From Promicromonosporaceae bacterium (GTDB lineage: Bacteria; Actinomycetota; Actinomycetes; Actinomycetales; Cellulomonadaceae): 64,000 bases of DNA. Below are positions 55,699-64,000 of this stretch, piece after piece; position 1 is the stretch's first letter, and each line of letters begins with the position of its first letter. A model generated the notes under the pieces. The model saw only the letters and a list, made by a program, of their open reading frames with translations, was not told the origin of the DNA and ran no database searches. The stretch is taken from contig WRHK01000017.1 of assembly GCA_009783295.1 (NCBI GenBank), positions 1 through 64,000 on the forward strand, written 5' to 3'. A program made the position numbers and the translations under genes.

Positions 55699-56940
55699 GT
55701 GCTGAAGGCCCTCCTCCTCGAGAACGTCCACCCCGTCGCCACCGAGATCCTGCGCGCCGCAGGGTACGAGGTCGAGACCCGATCCGGTGCCCTCGACGAG
55801 GCCGAGCTGATCGAGGCGCTCGAGGGCGTCCAGATGCTCGGCATCCGGTCCAAGACGCAGGTCACCCGCAAGGTGGTCGAGTCGTCGCCGGGCCTCCAGG
55901 CCGTCGGGACCTTCTCGATCGGCACCAACCAGATCGACCTCGCGGCCGCCGCCGCGCACGGCGTCGCCGTGTTCAACGCGCCTTACTCGAACACCCGCTC
56001 GGTGGTCGAGCTCGCGCTGGCCGAGATCATCTCGCTGACCCGCCGCCTGCCCGTGCGCGACAAGGCGCTGCACGACGGCACGTGGGACAAGACGGCCGAC
56101 GGCGCGCACGAGGTGCGCGGGCGCACGCTCGGCATCATCGGCTATGGCAACATCGGCTCGCAGCTGTCCGTGCTCGCCGAGAACCTCGGCATGCGCGTCG
56201 TGTTCTTCGACGTGCAGGAGAAGCTGTCGCTCGGCAACGCGCACCGCGTGCGTACGCTCGAGGAGCTGCTCGAGGTCTCCGACGCCGTGACGATCCACGT
56301 CGACGGCCGCCCCGGCAACGCCGGGTTCTTCGGCGCCGACCTCTTCGAGAAGATGAAGCCGGGCGCGATCTTCCTCAACCTGTCGCGCGGCTTCGTGGTC
56401 GACGTCGACGCGCTGCGCGCCGGCATCGAGTCGGGTCACATCGCCGGTGCCGCCGTCGACGTGTTCCCCACCGAGCCGAAGAAGCGCGGCGACCACTTCG
56501 ACAGCCCGCTGCGCGGCCTGCCGAACGTCATCCTCACGCCGCACGTCGGCGGGTCGACCGAGGAGGCGCAGGAGGCCATCGGCGAGTTCGTCGCCGGCAA
56601 GCTCCGCGACTACTTCACCACCGGCTCGACGATGCTCAGCGTCAACCTGCCGAACCTCCAGCTCGCCCCCACGGGCGTGGGCCGCATCATGGTGCTGCAC
56701 CGCAACGTGCCGGGCGTGCTGGCGGCCATCAACCAGGTGTTCGCCGAGCACGGCGCCAACATCGAGGGCCAGATGCTCGCCACGCGCGGCGAGATCGGCT
56801 ACGTGGTCACCGACATCTCGGACGTCACGCAGCGCGGCTCGTCGGTCAAGCTCCAGGAGATGGCCACCACGGTGCGCCTGCGGATCCGCGACGCGTTCGA
56901 GCGCCCCGAGTTCCCCCCGGGGCCTGCGGCCGGCGCCTGA
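55699..56940 (+). CDS. serA: D-3-phosphoglycerate dehydrogenase (short ACT-domain form)
   Basis: A 413-residue NAD-dependent enzyme starting serine synthesis. The Rossmann loop is GIIGYGNIGSQLSV, the catalytic residues lie in NLSRGF and TPHVGGST, and an ACT domain (about 345-413) binds serine for feedback. It is the E. coli-like short form, not the 530-residue mycobacterial form with an extra domain. GTG 55699 was chosen. It converges on nrdR with no bases between stops. Confidence 0.95.
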   Translation: MLKALLLENVHPVATEILRAAGYEVETRSGALDEAELIEALEGVQMLGIRSKTQVTRKVVESSPGLQAVGTFSIGTNQIDLAAAAAHGVAVFNAPYSNTRSVVELALAEIISLTRRLPVRDKALHDGTWDKTADGAHEVRGRTLGIIGYGNIGSQLSVLAENLGMRVVFFDVQEKLSLGNAHRVRTLEELLEVSDAVTIHVDGRPGNAGFFGADLFEKMKPGAIFLNLSRGFVVDVDALRAGIESGHIAGAAVDVFPTEPKKRGDHFDSPLRGLPNVILTPHVGGSTEEAQEAIGEFVAGKLRDYFTTGSTMLSVNLPNLQLAPTGVGRIMVLHRNVPGVLAAINQVFAEHGANIEGQMLATRGEIGYVVTDISDVTQRGSSVKLQEMATTVRLRIRDAFERPEFPPGPAAGA

Positions 56941-56946
56941 TCAGGC
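56935..56946. other. Palindrome made by abutting serA and nrdR stop codons
   Basis: GCCTGATCAGGC is a perfect 12-base palindrome in which the serA TGA and the nrdR TGA (on the other strand) sit back to back. The genes share no intergenic base, so their 3' ends must overlap in RNA. Confidence 0.7.
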
Positions 56947-57414
56947 CTCCGTCGCCTCGCTGCGGTCGGCGTGCTCGGCACGCAGCGAGGTGATGGCGCT
57001 CTCGAAGTCCTCGAGGGAGTCGAACGCCTGGTAGACGCTCGCGAAGCGCAGGTAGGCGACCTCGTCCAGGTCGCGCAGCGGGCCGAGGATCGCCAGCCCG
57101 ATCTCGTACGCGTCGATCTCCGCGCTGCCCTGCTGGCGGAGCGTCTCCTCGACCTTCTGCGCGAGCAGAGCCAGGTCGTCCTCGCTCACCGGGCGGCCCT
57201 GGCACGCCTTGCGGACGCCCGAGACGATCTTGTCGCGGCTGAACGGCTCGGTCGCGCCAGAGCGCTTGACCACCGCGAGGCTCGCCGTCTCCAGCGTGGT
57301 GAAGCGACGGCCGCAGGCCGGGCACTGGCGACGACGCCGGATCGACGACCCGTCGTCGGAGGTGCGGGAGTCGACCACGCGCGAGTCGGGGTTGCGGCAG
57401 AAGGGGCAGTGCAT
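56941..57414 (-). CDS. nrdR: Transcriptional repressor NrdR
   Basis: A 157-residue zinc-ribbon and ATP-cone repressor of ribonucleotide reductase genes. Zinc cysteines are Cys3, Cys6, Cys31 and Cys34 ([15 protein letters not shown]), and the ATP-cone follows ([24 protein letters not shown]). It binds NrdR boxes when dATP is high. It lies downstream of the LysM gene, 52 bases away, in the lexA-LysM-nrdR order known from mycobacteria. Confidence 0.97.
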   Translation of the reverse strand: MHCPFCRNPDSRVVDSRTSDDGSSIRRRRQCPACGRRFTTLETASLAVVKRSGATEPFSRDKIVSGVRKACQGRPVSEDDLALLAQKVEETLRQQGSAEIDAYEIGLAILGPLRDLDEVAYLRFASVYQAFDSLEDFESAITSLRAEHADRSEATEA

Positions 57415-57466
57415 GCCCGCGAGACTACCGGGCGCGCGGGCCGGCGCGGCGCGCCGGGTGCGGGTG

Positions 57467-57826
57467 TCAGCCCCGCGGGACGAGGATCGTCTGGCCGACC
57501 GCGAGCGAGGCGCTGGGCAGGTCGTTGAGCCGGTGCAGCTCGGCGACGACATCGCGCACGTCCTGACCCGGCTTCGCGATCTGGCGCGCGTAGCCCCACA
57601 GCGTCTCCCCCGGAGCCACCGTGTGGACCGTGACCTCGATGCCCTTGCCCGCGCCGGACGCGACCGCGCGGCCGCCGAGCCCCAGGAGCGGCGCGGCGAG
57701 GAGGAGCGCCAGCACGACCACCGCGACGCGACCACGTCGCGTCAGCCGCAGCCCGCCGAGCCCGAGAGGGCCGTGAGCGGGACGGGCGGCAGTGGGGACC
57801 GAGGGGCAGGCGATGGTGGCGGCCAT
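57467..57826 (-). CDS. LysM-domain membrane protein, SOS-controlled division inhibitor candidate
   Basis: A 119-residue protein: short basic N-terminus, one membrane helix ([19 protein letters not shown]), and an external LysM domain ([17 protein letters not shown], then [20 protein letters not shown]). Position divergent from lexA and upstream of nrdR, and topology, match mycobacterial ChiZ (Rv2719c) and analogues that hold back division after DNA damage. A LexA box lies 40 bases upstream of its start. Direct evidence of a division role here is lacking. Confidence 0.86.
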   Translation of the reverse strand: MAATIACPSVPTAARPAHGPLGLGGLRLTRRGRVAVVVLALLLAAPLLGLGGRAVASGAGKGIEVTVHTVAPGETLWGYARQIAKPGQDVRDVVAELHRLNDLPSASLAVGQTILVPRG

Positions 57827-57865
57827 GACGTCCTCCGAGGCGAGCGGTCTGGTACAGGAGTTCTA

Positions 57866-57881
57866 TCGAACATTCGTTCGT
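57866..57881 (-). promoter_or_regulatory. LexA box before the LysM gene
   Basis: TCGAACATTCGTTCGT matches the TCGAAC-N4-GTTCGA operator at 11 of 12 fixed positions. It lies 40 bases before the LysM gene start and 132 before lexA. A further half site (TCGAAC at 57882) abuts it, so the LysM promoter may have tandem LexA contacts. Confidence 0.75.
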
Positions 57882-57930
57882 TCGAACATCTGTAGCATGC
57901 CACGAGGCACCGACAAAGTCGAGACACACG

Positions 57931-57946
57931 TCGAACACGTGTTTGA
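57931..57946 (+). promoter_or_regulatory. LexA box before lexA
   Basis: TCGAACACGTGTTTGA matches the LexA operator at 11 of 12 fixed positions, with a symmetric ACGT spacer. It is 67 bases before the lexA start, as expected for autoregulation, and on the lexA side of the divergent gap. Confidence 0.85.
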
Positions 57947-58012
57947 TCACACCCGGCGAGTGCCCTAGGGTGGTGCTACGACCAGCACGAACGCACGACG
58001 GACGGAGCAGTC

Positions 58013-58747
58013 ATGGACACATCCACGACGCAGGGCACCCCCGCCCCGGGGCTGGCGACGGTCAGCGCGTTCCCCGAGGCGGCGCAGCGCGGCCTGACCC
58101 CGCGTCAGCGACGCGTGCTCGAGACCATCCGCACGTCGGTCGAGACGCGTGGCTACCCGCCCACCATGCGCGAGATCGGCGAGGCCGTCGGGCTCGCCAG
58201 CCCGTCCTCCGTCAAGCACCAGCTCACCACGCTCGAGCGCAAGGGCTACCTGCGCCGCGACCCGAACCGTCCGCGCGCGATGGAGGTCGTCGACCCGCAC
58301 ACGTCGTCGGAGCCGGCCGCCCCCGAGGACACGCCGCTGCAGGTCCCCGTCATCGACGACGAGCGCGTCGCCGCGCCGTCGTACGTCCCCGTGGTCGGCC
58401 GGATCGCCGCCGGCGGGCCGATCCTCGCCGAGCAGCTCGTCGAGGACGTGTTCCCGCTCCCCCGCCAGCTGGTCGGCGACGGCGAGCTCTTCCTGCTCAA
58501 GGTCCAGGGTGACTCGATGGTCGACGCGGCCATCTGCGACGGCGACTGGGTCGTGGTGCGCCGTCAGCCGGTCGCGGAGAACGGCGAGATCGTCGCCGCG
58601 ATGATCGATGGTGAGGCCACCGTCAAGACGTTCAAGCGCGACCACGGGCACCTGTGGCTGCTGCCCCAGAACCCCAGCTACGCCCCGATCCCGGGCGACG
58701 AGGCCCAGATCCTGGGCCGCGTCGTTGCCGTGCTGCGCGCGCTCTGA
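58013..58747 (+). CDS. lexA: SOS repressor LexA
   Basis: A 244-residue repressor and self-cleaving protease. The winged helix is at residues about 28-90 ([27 protein letters not shown]). The cleavage site is Ala133-Gly134 (GRIAAGG), with catalytic Ser168 (GDSMVDA) and Lys205 (ATVKTFK). It represses itself, the LysM gene and probably HEPN-dinB until RecA filaments trigger cleavage. Start ATG 58013 follows GGAGCAG. Its stop is inside a terminator hairpin. Confidence 0.98.
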   Translation: MDTSTTQGTPAPGLATVSAFPEAAQRGLTPRQRRVLETIRTSVETRGYPPTMREIGEAVGLASPSSVKHQLTTLERKGYLRRDPNRPRAMEVVDPHTSSEPAAPEDTPLQVPVIDDERVAAPSYVPVVGRIAAGGPILAEQLVEDVFPLPRQLVGDGELFLLKVQGDSMVDAAICDGDWVVVRRQPVAENGEIVAAMIDGEATVKTFKRDHGHLWLLPQNPSYAPIPGDEAQILGRVVAVLRAL

Positions 58748-58772
58748 CGGGCGCCACGCGGGCGCCCGTCAG
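58744..58772. terminator. Terminator between lexA and ldh
   Basis: A perfect 12-base-pair stem with a five-base loop starts at the lexA stop codon (TGA is in the stem). The ldh stop on the other strand is ten bases away, so it can end both convergent transcripts. Confidence 0.82.
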
Positions 58773-58781
58773 GGCGGGGCG

Positions 58782-59750
58782 TCAGAGCCCGAACCGCTTC
58801 TGGACGGCGCGCATCGAGTCGGCGGAGGCGCGGAGCCCGGCGAGCTCCTCGGGCGACAGCGGCACCTCGAGAACGCTCGCCACGCCGTGCTGGTCCACGA
58901 TCGACGGGACCGAGAGGCACACGTCGCTGATGCCGTAGTAGTCCTCGAGCCGCGACGAGACGGTGAGCACGCGGTGCTCGTCCTTGAGCACGGCTTCGAT
59001 GATGCGCGTGGCGGCCAGGCCGACGGCGTAGTTGGTCGCCCCCTTGCCGGCGATGATCTTGTACGCCGAGTCGACGACGTCGCGCGCGATGCGGGAACGG
59101 GCCTCGAGGTCGAGCGGGTGCTTCCCGTCGATCCCCTGCCAGTCGAGCAGCGGCACGCCGCCGATGGTGGCCGAGCTCCACAGCGGCAGCTCGGAGTCGC
59201 CGTGCTCGCCCGCGATGTATGCGTGCACGTTGCCGACGGCGACCCCGCAGTGCAGCGCGATCGCGGCGCGCAGGCGCGAGGAGTCGAGCACGGTGCCCGA
59301 CCCGAACAGGCGCTCCGGCGGTAGGCCGGAGATCTTCTGCGCCGCGTAGGTCACGATGTCGACCGGGTTGGTGACCATGATGTAGACGGCGTTGGGAGCC
59401 ACCTCGAGCAGCCCCGGCAGGATCTTGCGGGTCAGCCCGATGGTCGCCTCGGCGAGGTCGATGCGTGTCTGGCCGGGCTGCTGCTTGGCGCCCGCGGTGA
59501 CGACCACGACGTCGGCGTCGCGGCACACCTCGACGTCGTCGCCGCCCGTGATCTCCGCCGGAGGGATGAACATCATCCCGTGCTGGAGGTCCAGCACCTC
59601 GGCCTCGACCTTCTGCTTGTTGACGTCCATCAGCGCGACGCTGCGGGCCGTGCCGCGCGTGAGGGCGGCGTAGGCGAGCGTGGATCCCACGGCGCCGGCG
59701 CCCACGATGGCGAGCTTGGTCGTGGGGCGGCGCGGGACGGATGCGTTCAC
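58782..59750 (-). CDS. ldh: L-lactate dehydrogenase
   Basis: A 322-residue NAD-dependent dehydrogenase reducing pyruvate to lactate. The Rossmann loop is AIVGAGAVGSTLAY, the catalytic histidine is His183 (GEHGDSE), and the substrate loop AKQQPGQTR has glutamine (not arginine) at the discriminator, giving lactate rather than malate specificity. Fructose-bisphosphate allostery is likely but unproven. It is 28 bases downstream of the DinG-type helicase gene on the same strand; no shared function is evident. Confidence 0.95.
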   Translation of the reverse strand: MNASVPRRPTTKLAIVGAGAVGSTLAYAALTRGTARSVALMDVNKQKVEAEVLDLQHGMMFIPPAEITGGDDVEVCRDADVVVVTAGAKQQPGQTRIDLAEATIGLTRKILPGLLEVAPNAVYIMVTNPVDIVTYAAQKISGLPPERLFGSGTVLDSSRLRAAIALHCGVAVGNVHAYIAGEHGDSELPLWSSATIGGVPLLDWQGIDGKHPLDLEARSRIARDVVDSAYKIIAGKGATNYAVGLAATRIIEAVLKDEHRVLTVSSRLEDYYGISDVCLSVPSIVDQHGVASVLEVPLSPEELAGLRASADSMRAVQKRFGL

Positions 59751-59778
59751 GGGGGTCCTCCGGTGATCAGGTTCGAGG

Positions 59779-61851
59779 CTATGCGTCCAGGCGGCGCAGC
59801 GCAGCGCGGACGACGCCGGGGTCGGTGGTGGGCCAGAAGTCGGGCATGGACCGGGTCAGGAACGTGCCGTACCGCGCGGTCGCCAGGCGTGGGTCGAGCA
59901 CGGCCACGACGCCGCGGTCCTCGGCGCTGCGGATCAGGCGCCCGGCCCCCTGCGCCAGCAGCAGCGCCGCGTGGGTGGCCGAGACCTGCATGAACCCGTT
60001 GCCGCCCGCCTGCTCGACGGCGCGCGTGCGCGCGGACCGCACCGGGTCGTCCGGGCGCGGGAAGGGGATCCGGTCGATGAGGACCAGGCGGCACGAGGGC
60101 CCGGGCACGTCCACACCCTGCCACAGCGAGAGCGTGCCGAACAGGCAGGTGGCGGGGTCGTCGGCGAACTGCCGCACGAGCGTCGGGAGCTGGTCGTCGC
60201 CCTGCGCGAGGACCGGCACGTCGAGCCGCTCGCGCATGGCCTCCGCAGCAGCCGTCGCGGCCCGGCGCGAGGAGAACAGGCCGAGCGTGCGACCGCCCGC
60301 CGCCTCGATGAGGCCGGCGATCTCGTCGAGCTGCGCGTCCGTGGTGGGCTCGCGGCCCGGGGCCGGCAGGTGGCGCGCGACGTACAGGATGCCCTGGCGC
60401 GGGTAGTCGAACGGGCTGCCGACGTCGACGCCCTTCCACTCGCCGGCGTCGTCGCCGTCGCGTCCCAGGCCCAGCGATCCTGCCACGGCGTCGAACCGGC
60501 CTCCGAGCGTCAGCGTGGCCGACGTGAACACCCCGGTCGCCTCCGCGAGCAGCCCGGCGCGGATCAGCCCCGCCACGTGCAGGGGCGCCGCGTGCAGGCG
60601 CGAGACGCCGTCTCCCCAGCCGCTGCCGGGGCCGTCGCCGGGGCGCGCGCACCACAGCACGTCGGAGGTCGAGTCCTCGGCGGCCATGCGCTCGGCGACC
60701 TCGAAGAGCTGGAGCACCGCGGACTGGGCCATCTTGGTGCCGCCCTCGGCGCCCTCCTTGCCCTTGCCCGGCTCGGGCTTGACGCGCGTCAGCAGCTCGC
60801 GCGCGGCGTCCCGCACGGCGCTGACGGCGGTGCGCAGCTCGTCGGGCAGGCCCAGGGGGTAGCGCTCCGCGGGCTGCTGTGCGAGCAGCGAGCCGAACGA
60901 CTGGGCCGCCGCGTCGAGCACCGCCGTCTCGGCCCCCGCGTGCCGGCGCGCGAGGCGCGCGGCGTGCTCGATGCTCGTGAGCGAGAGGTCGACCGTCGCG
61001 GCGGACGTGATCCGGTCGGCGAGCTCGTGGGCCTCGTCGACCACGACGACGCCGTGCTCGGGGAGCACGTTCGGGCTGCCGGAGGCGGCGATGCCGAGCA
61101 TGGCGTGGTTGGTGACGACGACGTCGGCCTCGCGGGCTGCCGCGCGGGCGCGCTCGGGGAAGCACTCGGACAGGAGCGGGCACCGCTGGCCGATGCACTC
61201 GAGCGAGGTGACGGACACCTGGCGCCACGCGCGGTCGGGAACGCCTGGCACCAGCTCGTCGCGGTCGCCCGAGTCGGTCTGCTGCGCCCAGGCGTGCAGG
61301 AGGCGCACATGGTCGGCGAGGGTGGCGGCGCCGTCGTCGCGGCGGGACCGCCCCCGGCCCTCCTCGGCGGGGTGCTCGGCGGCGGCGTCGGACGGGAGGT
61401 CGAAGAGCGTGGCGTCGTCGACCGGGTAGCCGCCGCTCGTCTTGTGCAGGCACAGGTAGTTGTGCCAGCCCTTGAGCAGCGCCACCTTGGGCGGCCGCGG
61501 CAGCCGCGGCGCGACCACCTCGGCGACCAGCGGCAGGTCGCGCGTGATGACCTGGCGCTGGAGCGCGAGCGTCGCCGTCGAGACGATGACGCGCTCGTCC
61601 GCGACGACCGCGTGCCGCACCGCGGGGACCAGGTACCCGAGCGACTTGCCCGTGCCGGTCCCGGCCTGGACCAGCAGGTGCCGGCCGGCGTCGATCGCGT
61701 CGCTGACCTCGACGGCCATCTGGTGCTGGCCGTCGCGCCGGCCGCCGCCCAGGCGGGCCACGGTGAGGTCGAGCAGCTCCTCGACGGACGGGACCGTGCC
61801 GGCGCCCTCGGGCGCGACGTCGGCGGCGGCGTCGACGGGCTCGGTGGTCAC
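59779..61851 (-). CDS. DinG/XPD-family iron-sulfur helicase
   Basis: A 690-residue superfamily-2 DNA helicase. Walker A is GTGTGKS, motif II is DEAH (VVVDEAHELAD), and QGAGRLIRS is motif VI. The [4Fe-4S] cysteines are visible: Cys in NYLCLHK, then CIGQRC and SECF. Such helicases unwind forked or R-loop DNA, and in E. coli DinG is SOS-induced. No LexA box is seen upstream here. It follows hflX and precedes ldh. Confidence 0.93.
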   Translation of the reverse strand: MTTEPVDAAADVAPEGAGTVPSVEELLDLTVARLGGGRRDGQHQMAVEVSDAIDAGRHLLVQAGTGTGKSLGYLVPAVRHAVVADERVIVSTATLALQRQVITRDLPLVAEVVAPRLPRPPKVALLKGWHNYLCLHKTSGGYPVDDATLFDLPSDAAAEHPAEEGRGRSRRDDGAATLADHVRLLHAWAQQTDSGDRDELVPGVPDRAWRQVSVTSLECIGQRCPLLSECFPERARAAAREADVVVTNHAMLGIAASGSPNVLPEHGVVVVDEAHELADRITSAATVDLSLTSIEHAARLARRHAGAETAVLDAAAQSFGSLLAQQPAERYPLGLPDELRTAVSAVRDAARELLTRVKPEPGKGKEGAEGGTKMAQSAVLQLFEVAERMAAEDSTSDVLWCARPGDGPGSGWGDGVSRLHAAPLHVAGLIRAGLLAEATGVFTSATLTLGGRFDAVAGSLGLGRDGDDAGEWKGVDVGSPFDYPRQGILYVARHLPAPGREPTTDAQLDEIAGLIEAAGGRTLGLFSSRRAATAAAEAMRERLDVPVLAQGDDQLPTLVRQFADDPATCLFGTLSLWQGVDVPGPSCRLVLIDRIPFPRPDDPVRSARTRAVEQAGGNGFMQVSATHAALLLAQGAGRLIRSAEDRGVVAVLDPRLATARYGTFLTRSMPDFWPTTDPGVVRAALRRLDA

Positions 61852-61900
61852 CGGACGATCCTAGGTGGGAGGGGCGCCCCGGAGGGCGCCATCCACACCG

Positions 61901-63445
61901 TCAGGACGTGGCGACCGCCACGCGCTGGAGCTCGGCGGCGAGCGCCTCGTCGACGCGACCGCGCAGCAGCGTGCCCTGGGCGAGGTGCTCCTCGTGGTCG
62001 AGCTCGCCGGACTGGTGCACGCGGTGCACCAGGTCGCCGCGCGAGTACGGCACCACGAGGTCGATCGCGACGTCGGGCCGCGGCAGCTCGTTCGCGATGA
62101 GGCCGCGCAGCTCGGCGATGCCCTCGCCCGTGTGGGCGGAGACGACGACGGTGCGCTTCTCGCGCCGCTGGATGCGACCCACGACGGCCGGGTCGGCGAC
62201 GTCGGCCTTGTTGAGCACCACGACCTCGGGAACCTCGTCGATGCCGGGGATCTCGGCGAGCACCTCGCGGACGGCGGCGATCTGCCCCTCGGGGTCGGGG
62301 TGGGAGGCGTCGACCACGTGCAGCAGCAGCGCGGCGTCGCCCACCTCCTCGAGCGTGGAGCGGAACGCCTCGACGAGCTGGTGCGGCAGGTGGCGCACGA
62401 ACCCGACGGTGTCGGCGAGCGTGTAGACGCGGCCGTCGTCGGTGCGCGCGCGGCGCACCGTGGGGTCGAGGGTGGCGAACAGGGCGTTCTCCACGAGCAC
62501 CCCGGCGTCGGTGAGCGCGTTGAGCAGCGACGACTTGCCGGCGTTCGTGTACCCGGCGATCGCGACGTTGGGCACGGCGTGGCGCTTGCGCTCGAGCCGC
62601 TTGGTGGCGCGCGCGGGGGCCATGTCCTTGATCTCGCGGCGCAGCTTGGCCATCCGGTTGCGGATGCGGCGGCGGTCCAGCTCGATCTTGGTCTCGCCGG
62701 GGCCGCGCGAGCCCATGCCGGCACCGCCGGACACCTGGCCGCCGGCCTGGCGGGACATCGACTCGCCCCAGCCGCGCAGGCGGGGAAGCAGGTACTCGAG
62801 CTGGGCGAGCTCGACCTGGGCCTTGCCCTCCCGGGACTTGGCGTGCTGCGCGAAGATGTCGAGGATCAACGCGGTGCGGTCGACGACCTTCACCTTGACG
62901 ATGTCCTCCAGCGCGCGGCGCTGGGAGGGGGCGAGCTCGGTGTCGGCGACGACGGTGTCGGCGCCGACGGCGCGCACCATGGCGGCCAGCTCGGCCGCCT
63001 TGCCCGAGCCCAGGTAGGTGCCGGGGTCGGGCTTCTGGCGACGCTGGAGCAGCCCGTCGAGCACCTGCGAGCCGGCCGTCTCGGCGAGGGCCGCGAGCTC
63101 GCGCAGCGACACCTCGGCCTCGGCCGCGGCGGCGTCGCCACCGGAGTACATGCCGATGAGCACGACCTTCTCGAGGCGCAGCTGCCGGTACTCGACCTCG
63201 GTGACGTCCTCGAGCTCGGTGGAGAGCCCGACGACGCGGCGCAGCGCGGTGCGCTCCTCAAGGTCGAGCTGCTCGCCGTCGTGGACGGTGTGGACGGTGC
63301 CACCCTCGGCCCGCGCCGTGCCCGCTCTGGCGAGGACCCGGGCCACGACGTCGTTCGCGATCGCCTGTGCGTTGCGGTCGGCGGCGGCTGCGTCGTCGGC
63401 GTGCTCCATGTCCGGAGCGGTGGGGTCCTGGGGGGTGGCGGTCAA
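61901..63445 (-). CDS. hflX: Ribosome-associated GTPase HflX
   Basis: A 514-residue GTPase that splits stalled or heat-damaged 70S ribosomes. The N-terminal HflX domain includes SGGDAAAAEAEVSLREL and GSGKAAELAAMV; the G domain has G1 GYTNAGKSS, G3 DTVGF and G4 NKADV. The start is uncertain. I use TTG 63445 because AGAGG lies just upstream; ATG 63409 is an alternative, and an earlier in-frame start reads into non-coding sequence. Length is typical. Confidence 0.93.
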   Translation of the reverse strand: MTATPQDPTAPDMEHADDAAAADRNAQAIANDVVARVLARAGTARAEGGTVHTVHDGEQLDLEERTALRRVVGLSTELEDVTEVEYRQLRLEKVVLIGMYSGGDAAAAEAEVSLRELAALAETAGSQVLDGLLQRRQKPDPGTYLGSGKAAELAAMVRAVGADTVVADTELAPSQRRALEDIVKVKVVDRTALILDIFAQHAKSREGKAQVELAQLEYLLPRLRGWGESMSRQAGGQVSGGAGMGSRGPGETKIELDRRRIRNRMAKLRREIKDMAPARATKRLERKRHAVPNVAIAGYTNAGKSSLLNALTDAGVLVENALFATLDPTVRRARTDDGRVYTLADTVGFVRHLPHQLVEAFRSTLEEVGDAALLLHVVDASHPDPEGQIAAVREVLAEIPGIDEVPEVVVLNKADVADPAVVGRIQRREKRTVVVSAHTGEGIAELRGLIANELPRPDVAIDLVVPYSRGDLVHRVHQSGELDHEEHLAQGTLLRGRVDEALAAELQRVAVATS

Positions 63446-63563
63446 AGCGTGGCCTCTCGGAAGGGGGTGATGCGTTATGGACAACCAGTTTCCCACGCCG
63501 GACAGTCCCGGTCCCCTGGATTTCCCCCGGGGGCGCACGGGGCGCCTCGCCTAGGATCGCGGG

Positions 63564-64000
63564 GTGACCGACCCCGCCCTGCCCGACGTCCCCGACCACT
63601 ACTTCACGGGTGCGCCCGCGACGGATGCCGAGCGCCGCACCAAGACGGTACGGATCGCGGGCCGGGAGGTCGAGGTCGAGGTGGCCGCGGGCGTCTTCTC
63701 CCCCGGCCGCATCGACCTGGGCACGCAGGTGCTGCTGCGGGAGGTGCCGGCGCCGCCGGCCGAGGGGAACCTGCTGGACCTGGGCTGCGGGTGGGGGCCG
63801 CTGACGCTCACGCTCGCCACGGAGTCGCCCCGGGCCACGGTGTGGGCCGTCGACGTCAGCGAGCGCGCCCTGGACCTGACCCGCCGCAACGCCGAGCGCC
63901 TGGGGCTGGACAACGTCCGCACGGCCACGCCCGACGCCGTGCCCGCCGACGTCACGTTCGCCGCGATCTGGTCCAACCCGCCGATCCGGGTGGGCAAGGA
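63564..64000 (+). CDS. RsmC-like class I methyltransferase, 5' part (cut by window edge)
   Basis: The first 145 or so codons of a SAM-dependent methyltransferase. It begins at GTG 63564. The SAM loop is LDLGCGWGP (about residue 71), VDVSERALDL is motif II, and SNPPIRVGK near the edge is the NPPxxxGK-like catalytic motif of RsmC-type 16S rRNA guanine methyltransferases. The C-terminus is outside the window. It is divergent from hflX. Confidence 0.88.
   Translation, partial: MTDPALPDVPDHYFTGAPATDAERRTKTVRIAGREVEVEVAAGVFSPGRIDLGTQVLLREVPAPPAEGNLLDLGCGWGPLTLTLATESPRATVWAVDVSERALDLTRRNAERLGLDNVRTATPDAVPADVTFAAIWSNPPIRVGK

Noticed and set aside
53181-55976. A 931-codon minus-strand open frame opposite the HelD-like gene
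   Set aside because: Antisense shadow; no recognised motif, and the plus-strand protein is clearly an SF1 ATPase.
61852-61900. SOS box before the DinG-type helicase
   Set aside because: The short gap after hflX has no TCGAAC-N4-GTTCGA-like sequence, so the E. coli dinG regulation is not supported here.

Overview
The window is a gene-dense, very high-GC chromosomal segment with many GTG starts and four-base ATGA/GTGA overlaps. Its gene content is that of an actinobacterium: mraZ-to-divIVA division cluster without ftsA but with sepF, bifunctional PriA, LexA next to a LysM protein and nrdR, DUF3040, PAC2, and a HelD-type ATPase. Order and sequence character suggest Micrococcales, near Cellulomonadaceae or Promicromonosporaceae; this is inference. 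A MurE signature that differs from the meso-diaminopimelate type fits the L-lysine or L-ornithine walls of those families. I see no tRNA, rRNA, transposase, prophage or CRISPR array. The longest gene-free stretch is about 270 bases (40586-40859).

Layout. 1-3830 (minus): histidine operon hisC, hisB, a small unknown gene, hisH and priA, then the start of an SseB-like gene. 3912-10925: a Tat/lipoprotein Rieske protein, a small membrane protein, a plus-strand pair (RecQ helicase fused to a phosphoribosyltransferase-like tail, and an alpha/beta hydrolase), a P-loop kinase behind hisD, an S4 RNA-binding protein, and PPOX and NUDIX genes trailing dnaE. hisD is therefore about 4.6 kb from hisC. 10913-19093 (minus): dnaE, then nirB-nirD and a SUMT-CbiX fusion that links siroheme synthesis with the siroheme nitrite reductase.

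19255-40585 (minus): the division and cell-wall cluster, in transcription order mraZ, rsmH, ftsL, ftsI, murE, murF, mraY, murD, ftsW, murG, murC, ftsQ, ftsZ, pgeF, sepF, yggT, divIVA, then a DksA-like gene, lspA, an RluA-family synthase and a GNAT gene. Most wall genes overlap, implying coupled translation. Divergent from mraZ is a plus-strand MoxR-DUF58-transglutaminase operon (40860-45447). The shared intergenic region holds 10-bp-phased GTGGAG arrays in both orientations around a perfect 20-bp palindrome.

45508-64000: DUF3040, an SOS-box-controlled HEPN-dinB pair, a spermidine-synthase-like gene, a cold-shock gene, PAC2, a signalling operon (receiver-PP2C phosphatase, histidine kinase, single-domain receiver), a HelD/HelR-like ATPase, serA, nrdR, a LysM protein divergent from lexA with LexA boxes between, ldh, a DinG-type helicase, hflX, and the 5' part of an RsmC-like methyltransferase. 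The SOS circuit (lexA, LysM protein, HEPN-dinB) is readable directly from its operators.
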